Positions 22,560-35,413 are shown, counted from the stretch's first letter. The stretch is DNA of 64,000 nt from Diphasiastrum complanatum (GCA_029204225.1 CM055097.1:70680252-70744251); one strand, 5' to 3'. The notes: generated by a model not told the origin, from the letters alone. Program-made: numbers and translations.

Positions 22560-23560
22560 ATTTTTGACATTCGGTTAACTTTGTATTAATAATTGTAGTT
22601 TTTTGTAACTGAGGCTTTCGAGGTTTTTGATTGGGAGGTGTTGTTGCCTCGCTTATCATGTCATCATCTATTGTATCCCAAACGTTGTCTGAATACATGT
22701 CCCATGTGTATACTTTGGGTTTGGGCCTATATGTTTGTGTGTTGGGTACTTTGGATGTCAGTTGGACGTGAGCCAACGGCCAACATCATCCATGAAAAGA
22801 ATACCTTCTTCCGAAACATGGGCGATAGGGACGCTAGGTTCTCCTAGGCACCAAGCTATAGGAATAGGGTCAATCATCATAAGCGGAATGATGGATGTAT
22901 CAATGTCTATAGAAGATGGTAGAATAGACACATCTTCTATTGCAGTTTCAATATGACATTTGTTGGAATCAGCATAGTCAACAGTGGCTAGTGCTTGACC
23001 CAATTTATTATGTCTGTGGATCTTGTATGGTGGCCTTTCAGTTGGATCGGGGCACTATTTGATTCGTCATAAGTTGTTGATGACCAATCATCATAAATCT
23101 TAGCGGGCTTGACATGGCTAGTTGAGTTGACAGTGACTCGTTTGTCATGATTGCCAAAGGTGATTTTGCTATGCTTCCAATCTTGGACAATGCTTGCCAT
23201 CTGTAGCAAGGGTCTGCCAAGAAGAGTTTATAGGTATTTGCATCATCTGGTAAATCTAGAATGACACAATTGATTACAAATTTGACACCTGCAATGTGAA
23301 CATTGATATTCGATAAATGACCTGCAGGGTCTGTAACTCATTGATCAGTCATGCAAAGTTTGTAGCATGGTTGATCAAGGGTATGGAATCCCCATGGCTT
23401 TGCCAATGACAAGCCATTATGTTTACACCTGATCCGCTATTAAGGATAGCGGATACTGCGGAATAGTCTTTATAGGACAAAGGCTCAATCTTTTCCATTG
23501 AACAAATGGCCTTTGCTATTTTCCATGCATGCACGATCTCCATTACTTACATGCTTACAT
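22560..23560 (-). pseudogene. Ty3/gypsy aspartic protease relic
   Basis: Minus-strand pieces read AVSAILNSGSGVNIM (active-site DSGA-like, with D changed to N), then in other frames an LPDDAN-like stretch, then LLQMASIVQDWKHSKITFG. This order corresponds to the retroviral-type protease domain of plant gypsy polyproteins. Multiple stops and frameshifts separate the pieces. The downstream sequence (22560-23000) keeps an open but unrecognisable frame. No LTR or primer site of matching orientation is seen nearby. Confidence 0.6.
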
Positions 23561-25970
23561 GCTGAATAACTGAGCCCCTAGCCGAAGGTAAATCCTGAAA
23601 AATAAAAACCATCACCACGTTTTATTCTTTAACATTGACTTTTTTCCCAAACTACATTGACGAACCGCAACACATAGTATATCCTTTGCAAGGCAAGGCC
23701 AAAAAGTCGAGTAATATCCATATCAAATATACTATCTATAAAAATAACCTTTTGTTATAACTTTTATCCTTTAAAACTTGGATATGGTAGTAAGTTTTTG
23801 GTGTGTTCATTCACCAACCTCTTAACTATTTTTGTAATTAGTTTAATCTACAAGGTTGTAAGGCTAGATGGGTTGAATTTATGCATAAATTTGATAAAGA
23901 TATGTGGCACTACTAATGAAGTAGCCAATGCTCTTACTCAATCGCATGAAGTGAATGGAATTTTTATACTAAGGTTTTTACTTATTTCTATCTTAGGTTG
24001 AAAGGACTTTGCCAATATGATTGTTATTTTAGTCGAATATGGAACAAATTAGTACCATAAAAAAAATATGTGTAATGGTAATGCAATTGAGGAGACAAGA
24101 TCAGCTAGTTATGAGATTTTGAAGGCAACAAATCAATCTTCTATCTGAAATGAATTGTTGTTTACAATTCAAACATATCATCTTGTCCAATTTCCAAGCT
24201 TAGGGTATGGAAGGACACGAATACACTCTTTTAATTGGTCAACTATTGTGACAATTGAAGCCATTCACCCAAGAAGGGATTGGTGTAGAGACATTGCTCC
24301 ATGAAACATCCATTCCAATCACTAGGGCTTAGATTGTAGCAGTGCTTTGACACCACATGACAAATTAGATTTACAATGACGAACATACATATTAGTGCAA
24401 GATCAACAGTAGTTCATTGGATGTTTGTACAAACATTTTTGGAAGCATGTTACATAGGATGTTGCCTTTGCAAGGCAAGCCAAAAACATCAAGATTCTTA
24501 TTTTTAAGAGCACACGCATGTCATACTATATATCGGTTCCATGACTTTGAAGTATTTTGTTTCTACATATCATCATGGCTATGGAAGGATAAGAAACATG
24601 AAGATGTTTAGGAATGTTGTTTGCAATTATGACTTGGCTCGGTTGCTAATTACCAACTTTGAAGTATCCATGGATGAGTGTCAAGAGTGCAATAACCCAC
24701 ACACTGAGCCATGGTAGTCAAAGGGTCAAGACTACCACCAGTCAATGATGGATAGAATGGGGTGTGATTTAGAGCATCTTCAAGCATCTCTCAAACACGA
24801 CGTCTTTGGTTAGTTGTGCTGAGCGACCATTCTAGGTTGTGTTGGGCTCCACATTGCCAAGGGAGCCACCTTTTCATTAAAATTGCATATACCTTCACAC
24901 CCTTAGAGGCGGTCCCCGTGGCCTAGAGATGTGACCTCAATGCACCAACTTCTTCTTTATTCTTCTTGATTTTGATGTCCCCAAGCAAATGCATTTTACC
25001 CATTCATGGAATCAAGGATTCCAGTAGCCCGGAGCTTCTCAAAGGCTTCTCAACCTTTGAGAGGGCTAGGAAGGGTACCCTTTGGAATCCCGAGATAACA
25101 ATTTTTCCAAAATGCAGTTTTGTCTCCCAATACGGTTCTTTCACCATTGGTTAACACCGTGCTATTCTCCCGTTATCCCCTCACTACCTCCAGATACAAT
25201 CAAGAAGCTCATGGGGGTGTAGCACTACTCGAAATGAGCTGTAGCAGAGCCTCAAGATTACAAAGATATTGCTCATGACCCCCTGAGTTTCTTCGGCCAT
25301 GGGGACTGCCTCTTATTAGAGGACGTTGTCCACTATGTGCAATATGTGGGAAATCCTTGTCTTAATGTTTGTAGGGCCAGGCATGACCAATCATTTGGGC
25401 ACTTGCCACGTGGCCGTTGTTTTGCACAAGAGTTCTCTCTCTCTCTCTCCTCGACTGCCTCACAGGAGAGTGGGAGTTCCGTTTCCTTGAACCTTAGTAG
25501 CAAGAGACAATCTAAAGCGCCACCGTTGGATATCATCTCGAACGTTCAAATGCTGCCACGATTTTATGTCTAACCATCCAGATGACGTGCGTGGCCACGT
25601 GGCAAAAATCCAAGTGACCTACTAAAAAAACATATGCCATTAGGCCCATAGTGGGGCCATACCCAGAAGGAAGCCAGGAGAGAGAGAGAGAGAGAGAGAG
25701 AGATGGCGATCGTGTAATGGTGTGTCGTTATATTCTCGAGCGATGGAAAAAGCAGTCATGGCGGCTTCAATGCTTTGTCAAATGGAAGCATTTCTTTATT
25801 ATAATTCTCCTCTTTAACGATCCATAAACTCTTTGGCTTGGTGGAGTTACTATTATAGAGGCTTGCCACATCCTTTGTCAAAGAAATATAATAATATGCT
25901 AGAAAAGTAAGAAGTGCAGCAGCAACATTTGCTGCATGCACTTATTGCGTGTGTTAAATGTAGATAATAC
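23561..25970. other. Intergenic, no gene recognised
   Basis: Short frames such as 24417-24611 and 24966-25154 have no family signature. A short (CT)n occurs at about 25436-25449 and a (GA)12 at about 25680-25703. The right end is the distal upstream region of the glycerol-3-phosphate dehydrogenase gene. Confidence 0.6.
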
Positions 25971-26735
25971 GACCTTATGATCTTGGTTTTGAGGCTTTGG
26001 TAATGGTTCAGCAGCAGAGGTTTTCCAGTTTTTGCTCGTGAGAGAGACATTTTGCTGTTAAGTTTTCTGCCAGGAAGCACTACAATCTATGGCCTTATGA
26101 TCCTGGATCTGAACCTTTGCCAGTTTGTCCAAATTTTCATTCAACTTTCAAATATCCTGAGCTTCAAATAGAACGTGAGAGACATAATTTGCCTTTAAAG
26201 GTTCTTACAAGAAAGCATTTGCACTATACTTTAGGCTTATGATCTTGAATCTGACGCTTTTCCAATTTTTCAGTTGCAGTTCGTCCAAATTTTCTTTCAA
26301 TTTTCGAGTGTCTTGAATTCTGAATAGAATGTGAGAGAGATATTTTGCTGTTAAGTTTCCTTACAGAAGAGCATTTGGACTACAGTCTATGACCTTATGA
26401 TCTTGGATCTGAAACTTTGCCAATTCCTCAACTGCAGTTTGTCCCATTTTCTTTAAATTCTCAAGTTTCTTCGGTTTAAAGTAGGAAGTAAGAGGGATCG
26501 TTTGCTATATGAAGTCTCCTTATAGGCAAGCTTTGCATAACAATCTGCCTCGGATTAGTATCCTTATTATCTTGGATCGGAAGCTTTGGTAATGCCTAAG
26601 CAGCAGAGTCTGTCCAATTTTCTTTGAATCCTGACATGTCTTTGGTTTCAAACAGAACGTGAGAGGGATCGTTTGCTATAAAGCTTGCTAACAGGCAAGC
26701 AAATCTGCCTCTCATTGCAGAGGCGAAGACGAAAA
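25971..26735 (+). repeat. Five-unit tandem repeat abutting the GPDH start codon
   Basis: Units begin with CCTTATGATCTTGGATCTGA-like words at about 25971, 26094, 26236, 26394 and 26563, with spacing growing from 123 to 169 bp. Each unit also has TTTGTCCAATTTTCTTT-like and GAACGTGAGAGGGAT-like words. The array ends only a few tens of bases before the ATG at 26746, so it occupies the promoter or 5' UTR. No clear TATA box was chosen. Confidence 0.85.
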
Positions 26736-26745
26736 TCGTTATATT

Positions 26746-27379
26746 ATGGGGTCCCTGAGCAACGGAAACACGTACGCTGCGTGTGTAACACCAGAAGAGC
26801 GAGTCGGAGAGCTGCGAAGGCTATTCGGAAAGGCACAGGATGATCCGCTGCGTGTCGTTGGCGTGGGTGCTGGTGCTTGGGGAAGTGTATTTGTGGCCAT
26901 GCTGCAGGATGCATACGAAACCATCCCTAATCTGGTGCAGGTGCGCATCTGGAGAAGGCCTGGCAAGGAGCTAGACAGACCATCGGCACAGCATCTGTTC
27001 GATGTGATAAATGCTCGAGAAGATGTTCTGCGCAGGCTCATTCGCAACTGCGCCTACCTCAAGTATGTGGAGGCGCGGCTAGGCGACCGTGTTCTGTTTG
27101 CAGATGAGATATTGCGTGATGGCTTTTGCATCAACATGCTCGACACTCCTCTTTGCCCTCTCAAAGTGGTGACAAATTTGCAGGAGGCTGTGTGGGATGC
27201 TGATATTGTGATAAATGGTCTTCCTTCCACAGAAACTCGTCGAGTGTTCGAGGAAATAGGCCGTTACTGGCGTGAGCGCAGGACTATGCCCATTGTGATC
27301 TCTCTAGCAAAGGGTGTGGAAGCGGCCTTACTACCCGTGCCTCATGTGGTGACGCCAACGCAAATGATTCAACAGGCTG
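26746..27379 (+). CDS. GPDHC1: GPDH exon 1
   Basis: Residues 1-211 plus one base. It starts [10 protein letters not shown] and ends ...MIQQA with donor G|GTATGC. It holds the NAD-binding half. Confidence 0.95.
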
Positions 27380-29440
27380 GTATGCTCTTTGATTGCTTGT
27401 AATCTCCACTTGTGAGTTGAAGACCAGATCATTGGGAAGGCGCTGATTGGAAATGAGCTTTGTTCTTGGTTTTGGTTAGCTGAGTTTACTTATTTTGTCT
27501 GCAAAACTTGCATCAAGCAGTATTATATTTTAACTGAAGCCCATTGAGCATGTGTATCATGCTCAAGAGGTGGTACTAAAACAATCAGATGACTCATTCT
27601 CACACTCTCATATAAGGGGTGGAAGGGCTGGCTAAGGCCTGCAGCAAGCCTTAGAGAACTCTGTTTAAGCTGGCATTTAGCTCCACCCTGTTCAGAGCTA
27701 ATAGAGTCTTTATTGGCAACATATCTTTTCCGGTAAACAGTCAGAAAGAGCTTGTTTTTTTTTTTTTCACTTCTGCTGTTAGAATGACTAATCATGTTTT
27801 TGGTATAACTTCCATGGCTCAGATGTGATTATGTGTTCTTTGCTTTAAGACAGAACAGAAGCCTAGACTTATTTCCAATCAACTAGCAAGGACAGTAGCA
27901 AGTTTTGTTTCTTGTGAGCAGTCTCACACAAGCTGTAAATTATTGTCACGATTGCTTTGATTTCTTCATCAGTTAAAGGAGATCCCCTTCGTGTAGATGG
28001 TTTTTTAATGTCTCCTCAAAGATCTTAGTTGATGTTCTAAGTGCTTATGTGTTCTTAATGCCATTCCAATCACGTTGAGGCCTGACATAGTGCAATTTTG
28101 TGTTCATGCTCCTTTTAGAGCTTCACTTTCCTTTCAAAGCTTCAATCATCTCATCCTAACCGATCACACTTTTTCTTACTGTTGTGTGGCACTTTCTGTT
28201 CACAGCTAAAATTCCTGCAATAAATGTCCTCTATCTTGGTGGTCCCAACATTGCAGCAGAAGTGTATAACAAAGAATATGCCAATGCTCGTATCTGTGGA
28301 TCTGAGAAATGGACAAAGCCACTGGCAAAGTTTTTACGTCATCATCATTTTGTTGTCTGGGACAACTGTGATCTTGTGACACATGAAATGATGGGGGGCC
28401 TTAAGAATGTCTATGCCATCGGTGCTGGTGAGTAAACTGATTATATCTGCTGGGGCAAGGCATAGGATCTGTGAGAGAGAGAAGGGGGAGGGGAGAGACA
28501 ACAGAAATCGCAGACTTATTGGTTTTGCTTCTGAATGACCTGCTTGAACTGATACTGATAGCAACACTAACATCTACATGGTAGCTATTCCAAGCATTTT
28601 ATTAGTTTATTTTTGTGAGTACTTATGTGACACATAACTTAAAGCAAAATGCATCCTTCGTGTTTGGCTGTCTCGTAACATCGTAGAACAAACAATCCAT
28701 TTATTCAGTGTAGTTTTTTCTTTTCTAGGTCAATTGTGCAACACATTGTCTCAACACACATTTTTACTGGATCATCTTGTTGTGGTCTCTTTGACTTGAA
28801 TAGGGAAGTGTGAAGTACTCATTCTCCTGAAGTTCACTCAGGCAACATCCAGACAAGTTTGAACATCTTATTGCTCCTATAAACATGTAGCTCTGAGAGT
28901 TAATTTAATTTGAGAAGAGTGAGCTACTATTGAAACTTGTGTTTGTTGGGTGCGTGAGAATCTAGGGATGGTAGCAGCATTGACAAATGAGAGTGCCACA
29001 AGTAAGGCAGTTTACTTTGCCCATTGCGTTTCGGAAATGATTTACATCACCCATCTACTTGCTGAGGAGCCAGAAAGGTTGGCAGGTCCATTACTAGCTG
29101 ATACTTATGTCACCTTGTTGAAGGGACGTAATGCTTGGTATGGCCAGAAAATTGGAAGTGGAGAACTGAAACCAGACATGGGAGTCAACATTAAAGGGAA
29201 AGGAATGATTCAGGTCATAACTCAAATTCAGTTTGTAATGCCTATATACAAGCAAGGGTTGTTCAATTTAGAGTTGTGCTTTCTGAAAGAGCGGAGCTTG
29301 AAATGTAGGGGTTGTTCATGTAATAGGCTCTTCAGATATGAATAAGAAGCTTAAATGTGTGTAAAGCACCGGTTTTCACAATTTATGAAATGAGTCGCAG
29401 TAGTTTATTCCTTGAAAGGCCTCCTACAAATGACATTCTG

Positions 29441-29473
<33 letters not shown>

Positions 29474-29681
29474 GCTGTTTATAAAGGTATTATTTGCACA
29501 TGTGCAGGGGGTTTCAGCAGTGGAAGCATTCCATGAATTGCTACGTCAGCCTAGTCTAAGTGTGACACACCCTGACGGAATTAGGACTGTGGCTCCAGTG
29601 GAACTTTGTCCCATTCTCATTATCCTATATCGGATTCTCATAAAAAGGTTAGTTTCGCCATTCATAAAAAAGAAAACTCTG

Positions 29682-29743
<62 letters not shown>

Positions 29744-32700
29744 GCGCACACACACACACACACACAAGTATGTGTAGTGGTATATGAATCTTTGCTTGTA
29801 CCATTCTCAGTGCATTTATTCTAGAGATTTAGTGTGGTAAGTCTTTTTGTTATATTAGATTTTAGGAAAAAAGGATACACTTTTCCTCAACTTGCAATCT
29901 CAATAATATCCTCTGGTTTATAGTCTCCAGGAAACTCTATTCACGAGTTTTGAAGTATTCATGAATTGATATCATTCTACTATTAGCTAGAACTTGAGAG
30001 TGTTTTACTTCAGTTCTCATTTATAGTCATTCAGGCTACACATTCTGGATGCCAGGGAGTGTTGAGGGTTAACATTAGGTGCCCTATGCAAAATATGGTT
30101 AAAAAGACATATTCTTGCTTTGTTTTTAAACAGATTTTCCTTTCGGCTACATTGCTTGATTTGAATCTTTAAAAAGAACTTTGAATCTTCATGCCATTCT
30201 CAATTCCAATCTTCCTGATTCAAATCCAGTGGTAATTCTGCTCTGAGCATGAGATGAATGTAGATAATTCTGGATGTGTAGGTGTAGAGGCAGGGGATTG
30301 GCGTTTCAAGTGTGCAGCTTACCATTGTTTATCTTCCACATGAAAGTTCGATCCTTGTGCTTGATATGGGAGTTACCGATGAATTTCTCTACATTTTTCA
30401 TATTTTTGTAAATCTGCTCTCTTTATGATTTGCTAGTGAGTTGCAAACTTCATTGAGAAGCTTATTTTTGCAATTATTTGTCTTTGAACAAAGTCGTGCC
30501 TATCTAGCAAACCAGAAACAGATGTAGGAAAGTACACCTTTCTAAAGTTCAACAAACTTCATGTGCCATTTCGTTGCATGTTCCTGTGGTGTCTAAACCT
30601 CCTAGAAAGTGATATGCTGTGTTGAAAATCATTGCCTTTCATGGATACATGGGAACATTCTGGAAGAGTTCTGAAATTTATTAAGGTTTTGGCAAGTTTG
30701 ACAGGCTGTGACAGAGTGAATCAGAGTTGATCCTAATCGAACAGTGATGATTGAATCCTACAAGGTGTTGGAGATGGTGAACTCATGCAACCATTCTCTA
30801 GCATTCCCCAAAGGGGCCGACAAATCGGTAGTCATTGACACCAAATTGTCGGACCCCAAAAACAAGAGCTGAATGCAGACGTCGAGCATGAAGAATTGTC
30901 GGGCAAGTCGAACTATCGGGACCATAGCTCGACAATCGTGAAACTTTAAATCGTCACGCTCAGCCGTAAAAAGTGATGTAACCAAAGACATAGTTAACTG
31001 AGAGTTTAGTCTAAACCTCTCTTGTAATGATCAGTTAAGATATCTTGTAATCCCACCTAGCAGGACATAAGTATAGATCGGATTCAATAGAATAGACGAA
31101 GCAATCTACAAGTAGCAGTATAAAGATTTCGTAAGAAGAGTGTCAGGTCGCCAACGAGCGAGACTCTGCCTACTCAAGAGAAGGAATTTGTTCCTCAACA
31201 CTACAGCGATGCAAGCTGGGCGAGCTGCAAAGATGACAACAAGTGGCACAGTTGCAAAGTTGAATACGTAGCGGCTTCAAAGGTGGCAAATGAGGTAATA
31301 TGGCTCAAGATGATGTTGGAAGCAATTGGCAAACAACACGGAAACCCTTCATCGTTCAACATGGAGTGTTGGAGATGGTGACCTCATGCAACCATTCTCT
31401 AGCATTCCCCAAAGGGGCTGACAAATCGGCAGTCATCGACACCGAATTGTCGGACCCCAAAAACAAGAGCTGAACGCAGACGTCGAGCAGAACGAATTGT
31501 CGGGCAAGTCGAACTATTGGGACCATAGCTCGCGACAAGCGTGAAACTTTAAACCGTCACGCTCAGCTGTAAAAAGTAACGTTACCAGAGACATAGTTAA
31601 CTGAGAGTTTAGTCTAAACCTCTCTTGTAATGAATAGTTAAGATATCTTGTAATCCCACCTAGCAGGACATAAGTATAGATCAAATTCAATAGAATAGAC
31701 GAAGCAATCTGCAAGTAGTAGTATATAGATTCTGTAAGAGGAGCGTCAGGCCGCCAACGAGTGAGACTCTGCCAACTCACTCTGATAAGCAAAACAAAAT
31801 ACAAAAGAGTTTTCTGTTCTTCCATCATTGATTCACGCGTTGCATCTGTTACTTGTGATTGATTGTTCCACTGCTTGTGATTGATAGTCGCGTATCTAGG
31901 TCCTGTAATGTAATGCAGTGTGTAGCGCACTTCCGCCAAAAGTAGGCGCACCCTCGCAGACAAATTCTGACACAAGGATCATAGTTGAAGCCTAATTTCT
32001 GGTAAGAGGTGAGAAGAGCAGAATTACTAAAGAATTTGGTTATTGAACACAGATTGCTCTTAAGTCACTAAATGGTGATTTGGTGGCATATTAGTAGCTT
32101 ATATAGCTTAATCCTGCAGTGACATTCCTTTAATCTGATTGGAGATGAGAAGAAATGTGTTGCTTCTTTTCTTTGACCATTCATTTGGAGGATCCTTGCA
32201 ATTTCTGGACCTGAAAACTTTTGGATATACCCTTGACTTCCATTTATCATTTTTACGAAATTTTTCCCAATATGCCATAACAAAATTACTAGATCCCAAT
32301 GTATTTGTTGGCAGGTATTTGCCCCGCCCATCTGGCCTGGTCAATTGCAATGAATGGGCCCTGACCTTGGTGATTGACCTAGTGAACTCAAAACCGCAAT
32401 GATAGCATAACGGCCTAAATTGACGTTTTAGGCATGAGGAAACACAATGTAGCCCTTTACATTCCTTCAATCTGACACCTACAACTAGTTCTATACTCTT
32501 TTCAAAATTGACATGTGTAGGCAAAAAACACTTAGATTTGTAGATTTCTCGCTCCACGCTCGTTTCCAGTGTAACATTGTGCCCACCGCATCCATATTCA
32601 CATGCTTCGATCTGACATGCATAAAAGAATTTACAACAGCTCTTCTCCTCCAGCAGGTTGCTAGCCTATTTGCAAAAAAATTTGCAATTTTATTGCAAAA

Positions 32701-32747
32701 TTTTTTTGCGTTCCGAAACCAGCATTCTGAAACGCGGGACACACCCG

Positions 32748-32779
<32 letters not shown>

Positions 32780-33676
32780 GAACGCAAATTGCGGCAACTA
32801 TGAAATGAATGTAACATTTGTTCCAGTTCCAGGTCCATTTCTCCATGACAAACTTAAAAACTTTGAAATATATTTTTGTACTTTTTTACTTATTCTTTGA
32901 CTCTTCCTGCTGTGAACTACTACTGAAAGCAATTATCAGATTGCTAGATTTTGTATTTGAATTTTAGACATTTCCAAAATTATGTGTTTTTTATGCATAC
33001 TAGTTTTCTTGTGTTTCTATTAGTTATGCTTTCCAAATAATCCGAATAATTTTTTTTCAGCAAGCATGGGTGTCATTCTATTGCTATACCTCAATATAAG
33101 CACTTAACTTGGAATTGCAACTGACAACATTATGAAGGTTTTTGAATATGCCAAGCCTGGCCTGAATTTTACGTTCTAGCTATGCACCTTCGAGTTCAAT
33201 GAATCTGCACAAGAGATACACAACAAGTGGGGGTTGTTTTTGGTGGTGTTGTGTCCTATCTCATGAAGTAGGACCATTTCTTTGTCATATTTAATTCTTA
33301 GACATGCTGTGGAATGCAAACAATAATGCGTGGCTGCGTAGTCATTCATCTACTTCTGAAAGTCTTTCGAAAAGTCTGGATACCTTCTTATAGCTATGTT
33401 GAAATATTTCAGGAGAGCCAAGCTCTGGCTTATGCTTGCATGATGTGTCATCATTATATCCCAACTTTGGCTTTAGTCTCTGTCTGTTGTTCATGTAGGG
33501 ATGCACCCCCAAGTGCTATACTGGAAGCATTGAGAGATGAAAATATGTATGATCCTGGGAGACGGATCGAGATTGCAATGAATAAGGCCTGTTACATTCC
33601 TCAAATTTTGCAAACAGCTGATGTGTTGAACAATACTGCAAAGCTAGATGAACCTACAGTAAACAGTGTTCAATAG
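26746..33676 (+). CDS. GPDHC1: Cytosolic glycerol-3-phosphate dehydrogenase (NAD+), five exons
   Basis: This spliced gene has exons 26746-27379, 28206-28427, 28966-29213, 29508-29647 and 33499-33676. All introns are GT-AG and all phases join in frame to give 473 residues. The plant cytosolic enzyme is about 460 residues, so the length fits. It interconverts dihydroxyacetone phosphate and glycerol 3-phosphate with NADH, feeding glycerolipid synthesis and redox shuttling. The N-terminal Rossmann fold has [13 protein letters not shown] around residue 40. The substrate-binding half contains [21 protein letters not shown] with the conserved Lys, NESATSK, and [11 protein letters not shown]. Plant-specific blocks ([20 protein letters not shown]) point to the GPDHC1 type rather than the plastid enzyme. 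It is the only apparently intact gene in the window. Confidence 0.95.
28206..28427 (+). CDS. GPDHC1: GPDH exon 2
   Basis: Acceptor TTCACAG|CT and donor GCTG|GTGAGT. It encodes [17 protein letters not shown] to YAIGAG. Confidence 0.95.
28966..29213 (+). CDS. GPDHC1: GPDH exon 3
   Basis: Acceptor TCTAG|GG and donor TTCAG|GTCATA. It encodes [13 protein letters not shown] to GKGMIQ, the substrate-binding domain. Confidence 0.95.
29445..29473. repeat. (CT)n in GPDH intron 3
   Basis: A short pyrimidine repeat about 35 bp upstream of the exon 4 acceptor. Confidence 0.97.
29508..29647 (+). CDS. GPDHC1: GPDH exon 4
   Basis: Acceptor GTGCAG|GG and donor AAAAG|GTTAGT. It encodes [12 protein letters not shown] to [13 protein letters not shown] plus a split Arg codon. 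Confidence 0.93.
29685..29767. repeat. (CT)n(AC)n in GPDH intron 4
   Basis: A compound microsatellite beginning about 40 bp after the exon 4 donor. Confidence 0.98.
30766..31972 (+). mobile_element. Internally deleted copia element in GPDH intron 4
   Basis: A 3' LTR (31367-31972, 606 bp, TGTTGGAGATGG ... AATTCTGACA) and a truncated 5' LTR (30766 to about 31180) are near-identical over about 410 bp. They flank only about 190 bp of internal sequence. That piece encodes a copia RNase H relic (an [11 protein letters not shown]-like stretch, then [17 protein letters not shown]). Identical 5-bp repeats CAAGG (30761-30765 and 31973-31977) flank the whole unit. Primer site and nearly all coding sequence are gone. 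It lies in sense orientation within a 3,851-bp intron. Confidence 0.92.
32748..32777. repeat. C30 homopolymer with flanking inverted repeat
   Basis: Thirty consecutive C residues. TTTGCGTTCC (about 32705-32714) and GGAACGCAAA (from about 32779) flank it as inverted repeats, suggesting a small foldback element. Poly-P and poly-G frames here are artefacts. Confidence 0.9.
33499..33676 (+). CDS. GPDHC1: GPDH exon 5 (C-terminus)
   Basis: Acceptor CATGTAG|GG. It encodes [19 protein letters not shown] to the stop TAG at 33674. The tail ([22 protein letters not shown]) is more divergent than the rest. Confidence 0.9.
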
Positions 33677-34378
33677 GTAGAGCAATCAGTGGATTGGTGA
33701 AGTTGGTGGATCCTGATTCTAACATTGAAATGCAGGCATCCAGCTGTTTTTTTGACTTTGGATGGGTGCAGAATGATATAATTAAGTCAGTCAAAAGTGC
33801 AGCCATGTGTTTATTGACAAGCAAAAACAATTTTTGGCTGGATGTTAGCAAATCTGTGTTTTGGATTGGAAATTTGGCCTTGCTGTGTGAAAGAGATGTT
33901 GTGTGAAATAGTGTAGTAGCCATTTGTATTGTTTGAGGAGATCACAAGAGGATCCTCTTTTTACATAGCCATCTCAACTAAAAAAGATTTTTTTTGTTCT
34001 GCAGCCTCCATTAGCACCATTGCAATATTTCAAGAAAAGATACGCTGCTTTTAAAACCTATCGACTCTTTGATGTTTCTTTTGTATTTGTATTTGAATTA
34101 AACTCTGATACAGAATGTACCGGGGCAATAATCTGTTTTTGCATATTATCAAATCAATAACAGACTGTGTGTCATAAGCCACAAGATTTAAAAAGGTGGC
34201 AAGGTCAAAAATTTATGTTATGAGACTTGTATTGATTTGTCAACATTGCAAACATATTTCAGCGAATCTTAACCTTGCATCCTAAGAGTTCAATTGGAAA
34301 GAGGAGGGCTGGTTTCCAAAAATTGTCTATTTTGCAAGATGGCGAAAGATGCTATTTCACTTTGCTAAACTACTTATA

Positions 34379-34379
<1 letters not shown>
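33677..34379 (+). other. GPDH 3' UTR and downstream
   Basis: This is AT-rich sequence after the stop. An AATAAT word near 34128 could serve as a poly(A) signal. No other gene was seen. Confidence 0.4.

Positions 34380-34430
<51 letters not shown>
34380..34430. repeat. (CT)n microsatellite
   Basis: About 24 CT repeats, followed by a GC-rich patch to about 34640 with CGGGTGCG-like words. Confidence 0.98.
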
Positions 34431-34651
34431 GATGCCCGTCCAAGGGGTTTTTCTCATTTTTGCACCTGCGCCCTTGACGCCCGGGTGCGTTTGTGTCCAA
34501 CCCTCGGGCGCGGGGTCGGGCGCGTCCATTTTTTTAATTTTCTTGACCTAAAATACACGTATTTAAAAAAAAAAAATCGTGCCCACCCCAAACTCACCCA
34601 CCTCGGGTGCGGACGCACGTCCGTGCCCCGCATCTGGGGTCCCCTACTTTT

Positions 34652-34655
<4 letters not shown>

Positions 34656-34690
<35 letters not shown>

Positions 34691-34740
34691 TAGATCCCGC
34701 CGTATCGGGTACCGTGGCACCGTATTGGTACCACGGTACC
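34656..34740. repeat. (TA)n followed by a perfect 10-bp hairpin
   Basis: The TA run to about 34688 is followed by GGTACCGTGG (34708-34717), a 13-nt loop, and CCACGGTACC (34731-34740). Confidence 0.95.
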
Positions 34741-34993
34741 ATAATATATATATTTTTAAATTTAAAAAAAAAGAAAAGAAATTAGTGGGCAATATGGGTA
34801 TCAGCTTGAAGCTCTTGACGAGAGTAGTGCACTTATGTAGGTTGTCGGTAGTTTCAGTTTTAGAATGGTTTATATATATACATTTTTTTAATATATATAT
34901 TTTTAATATTGTTTCAGCTATATAGGCTTAAAATATTTCTGAAAATCATACGCTCGCACAAACATGCTAAATCGAAGCATATAGCAGATCATA

Positions 34994-35079
34994 GGGAAGC
35001 TAATTTTGCAAGGAAAATCCATGCATAGTTAATAGACAGAGAACAAACACAGAATGAATGAGGGAGAGAGAGAACAAGC

Positions 35080-35138
<59 letters not shown>

Positions 35139-35413
35139 CAGGCCCCAGGAGCTAGAAGGCAGGAGAGGCAGCAAGAAGCGAGGGCGGGGCAGCGAGAGGA
35201 GAGCACGCCCCAGGGGAGAGAGAGGAGAGAGAGGGGAGGAAAGGCAGAAGCGAGCGAGGACAAGCAGCGAGAGGAGAGTAGCTCCAGTGGAGGGAGAGGA
35301 GAGAGCGAAGGAAAGGCAGCAACAGCGAGCGAGGGCAGCTAGCAAGCGAGGAGAGGTAGCAACAGCAGCGAGGGAGGCCGGTGCAGAGGAAAGCCAGGGA
35401 GGGCGGGGAGCGA

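Noticed and set aside
26739-27047. Minus-strand frame over GPDH exon 1
   Set aside because: Antisense shadow of a strongly conserved coding exon.
32491-32900. Poly-Pro and poly-Gly frames
   Set aside because: Produced by the C30 homopolymer in a GPDH intron.
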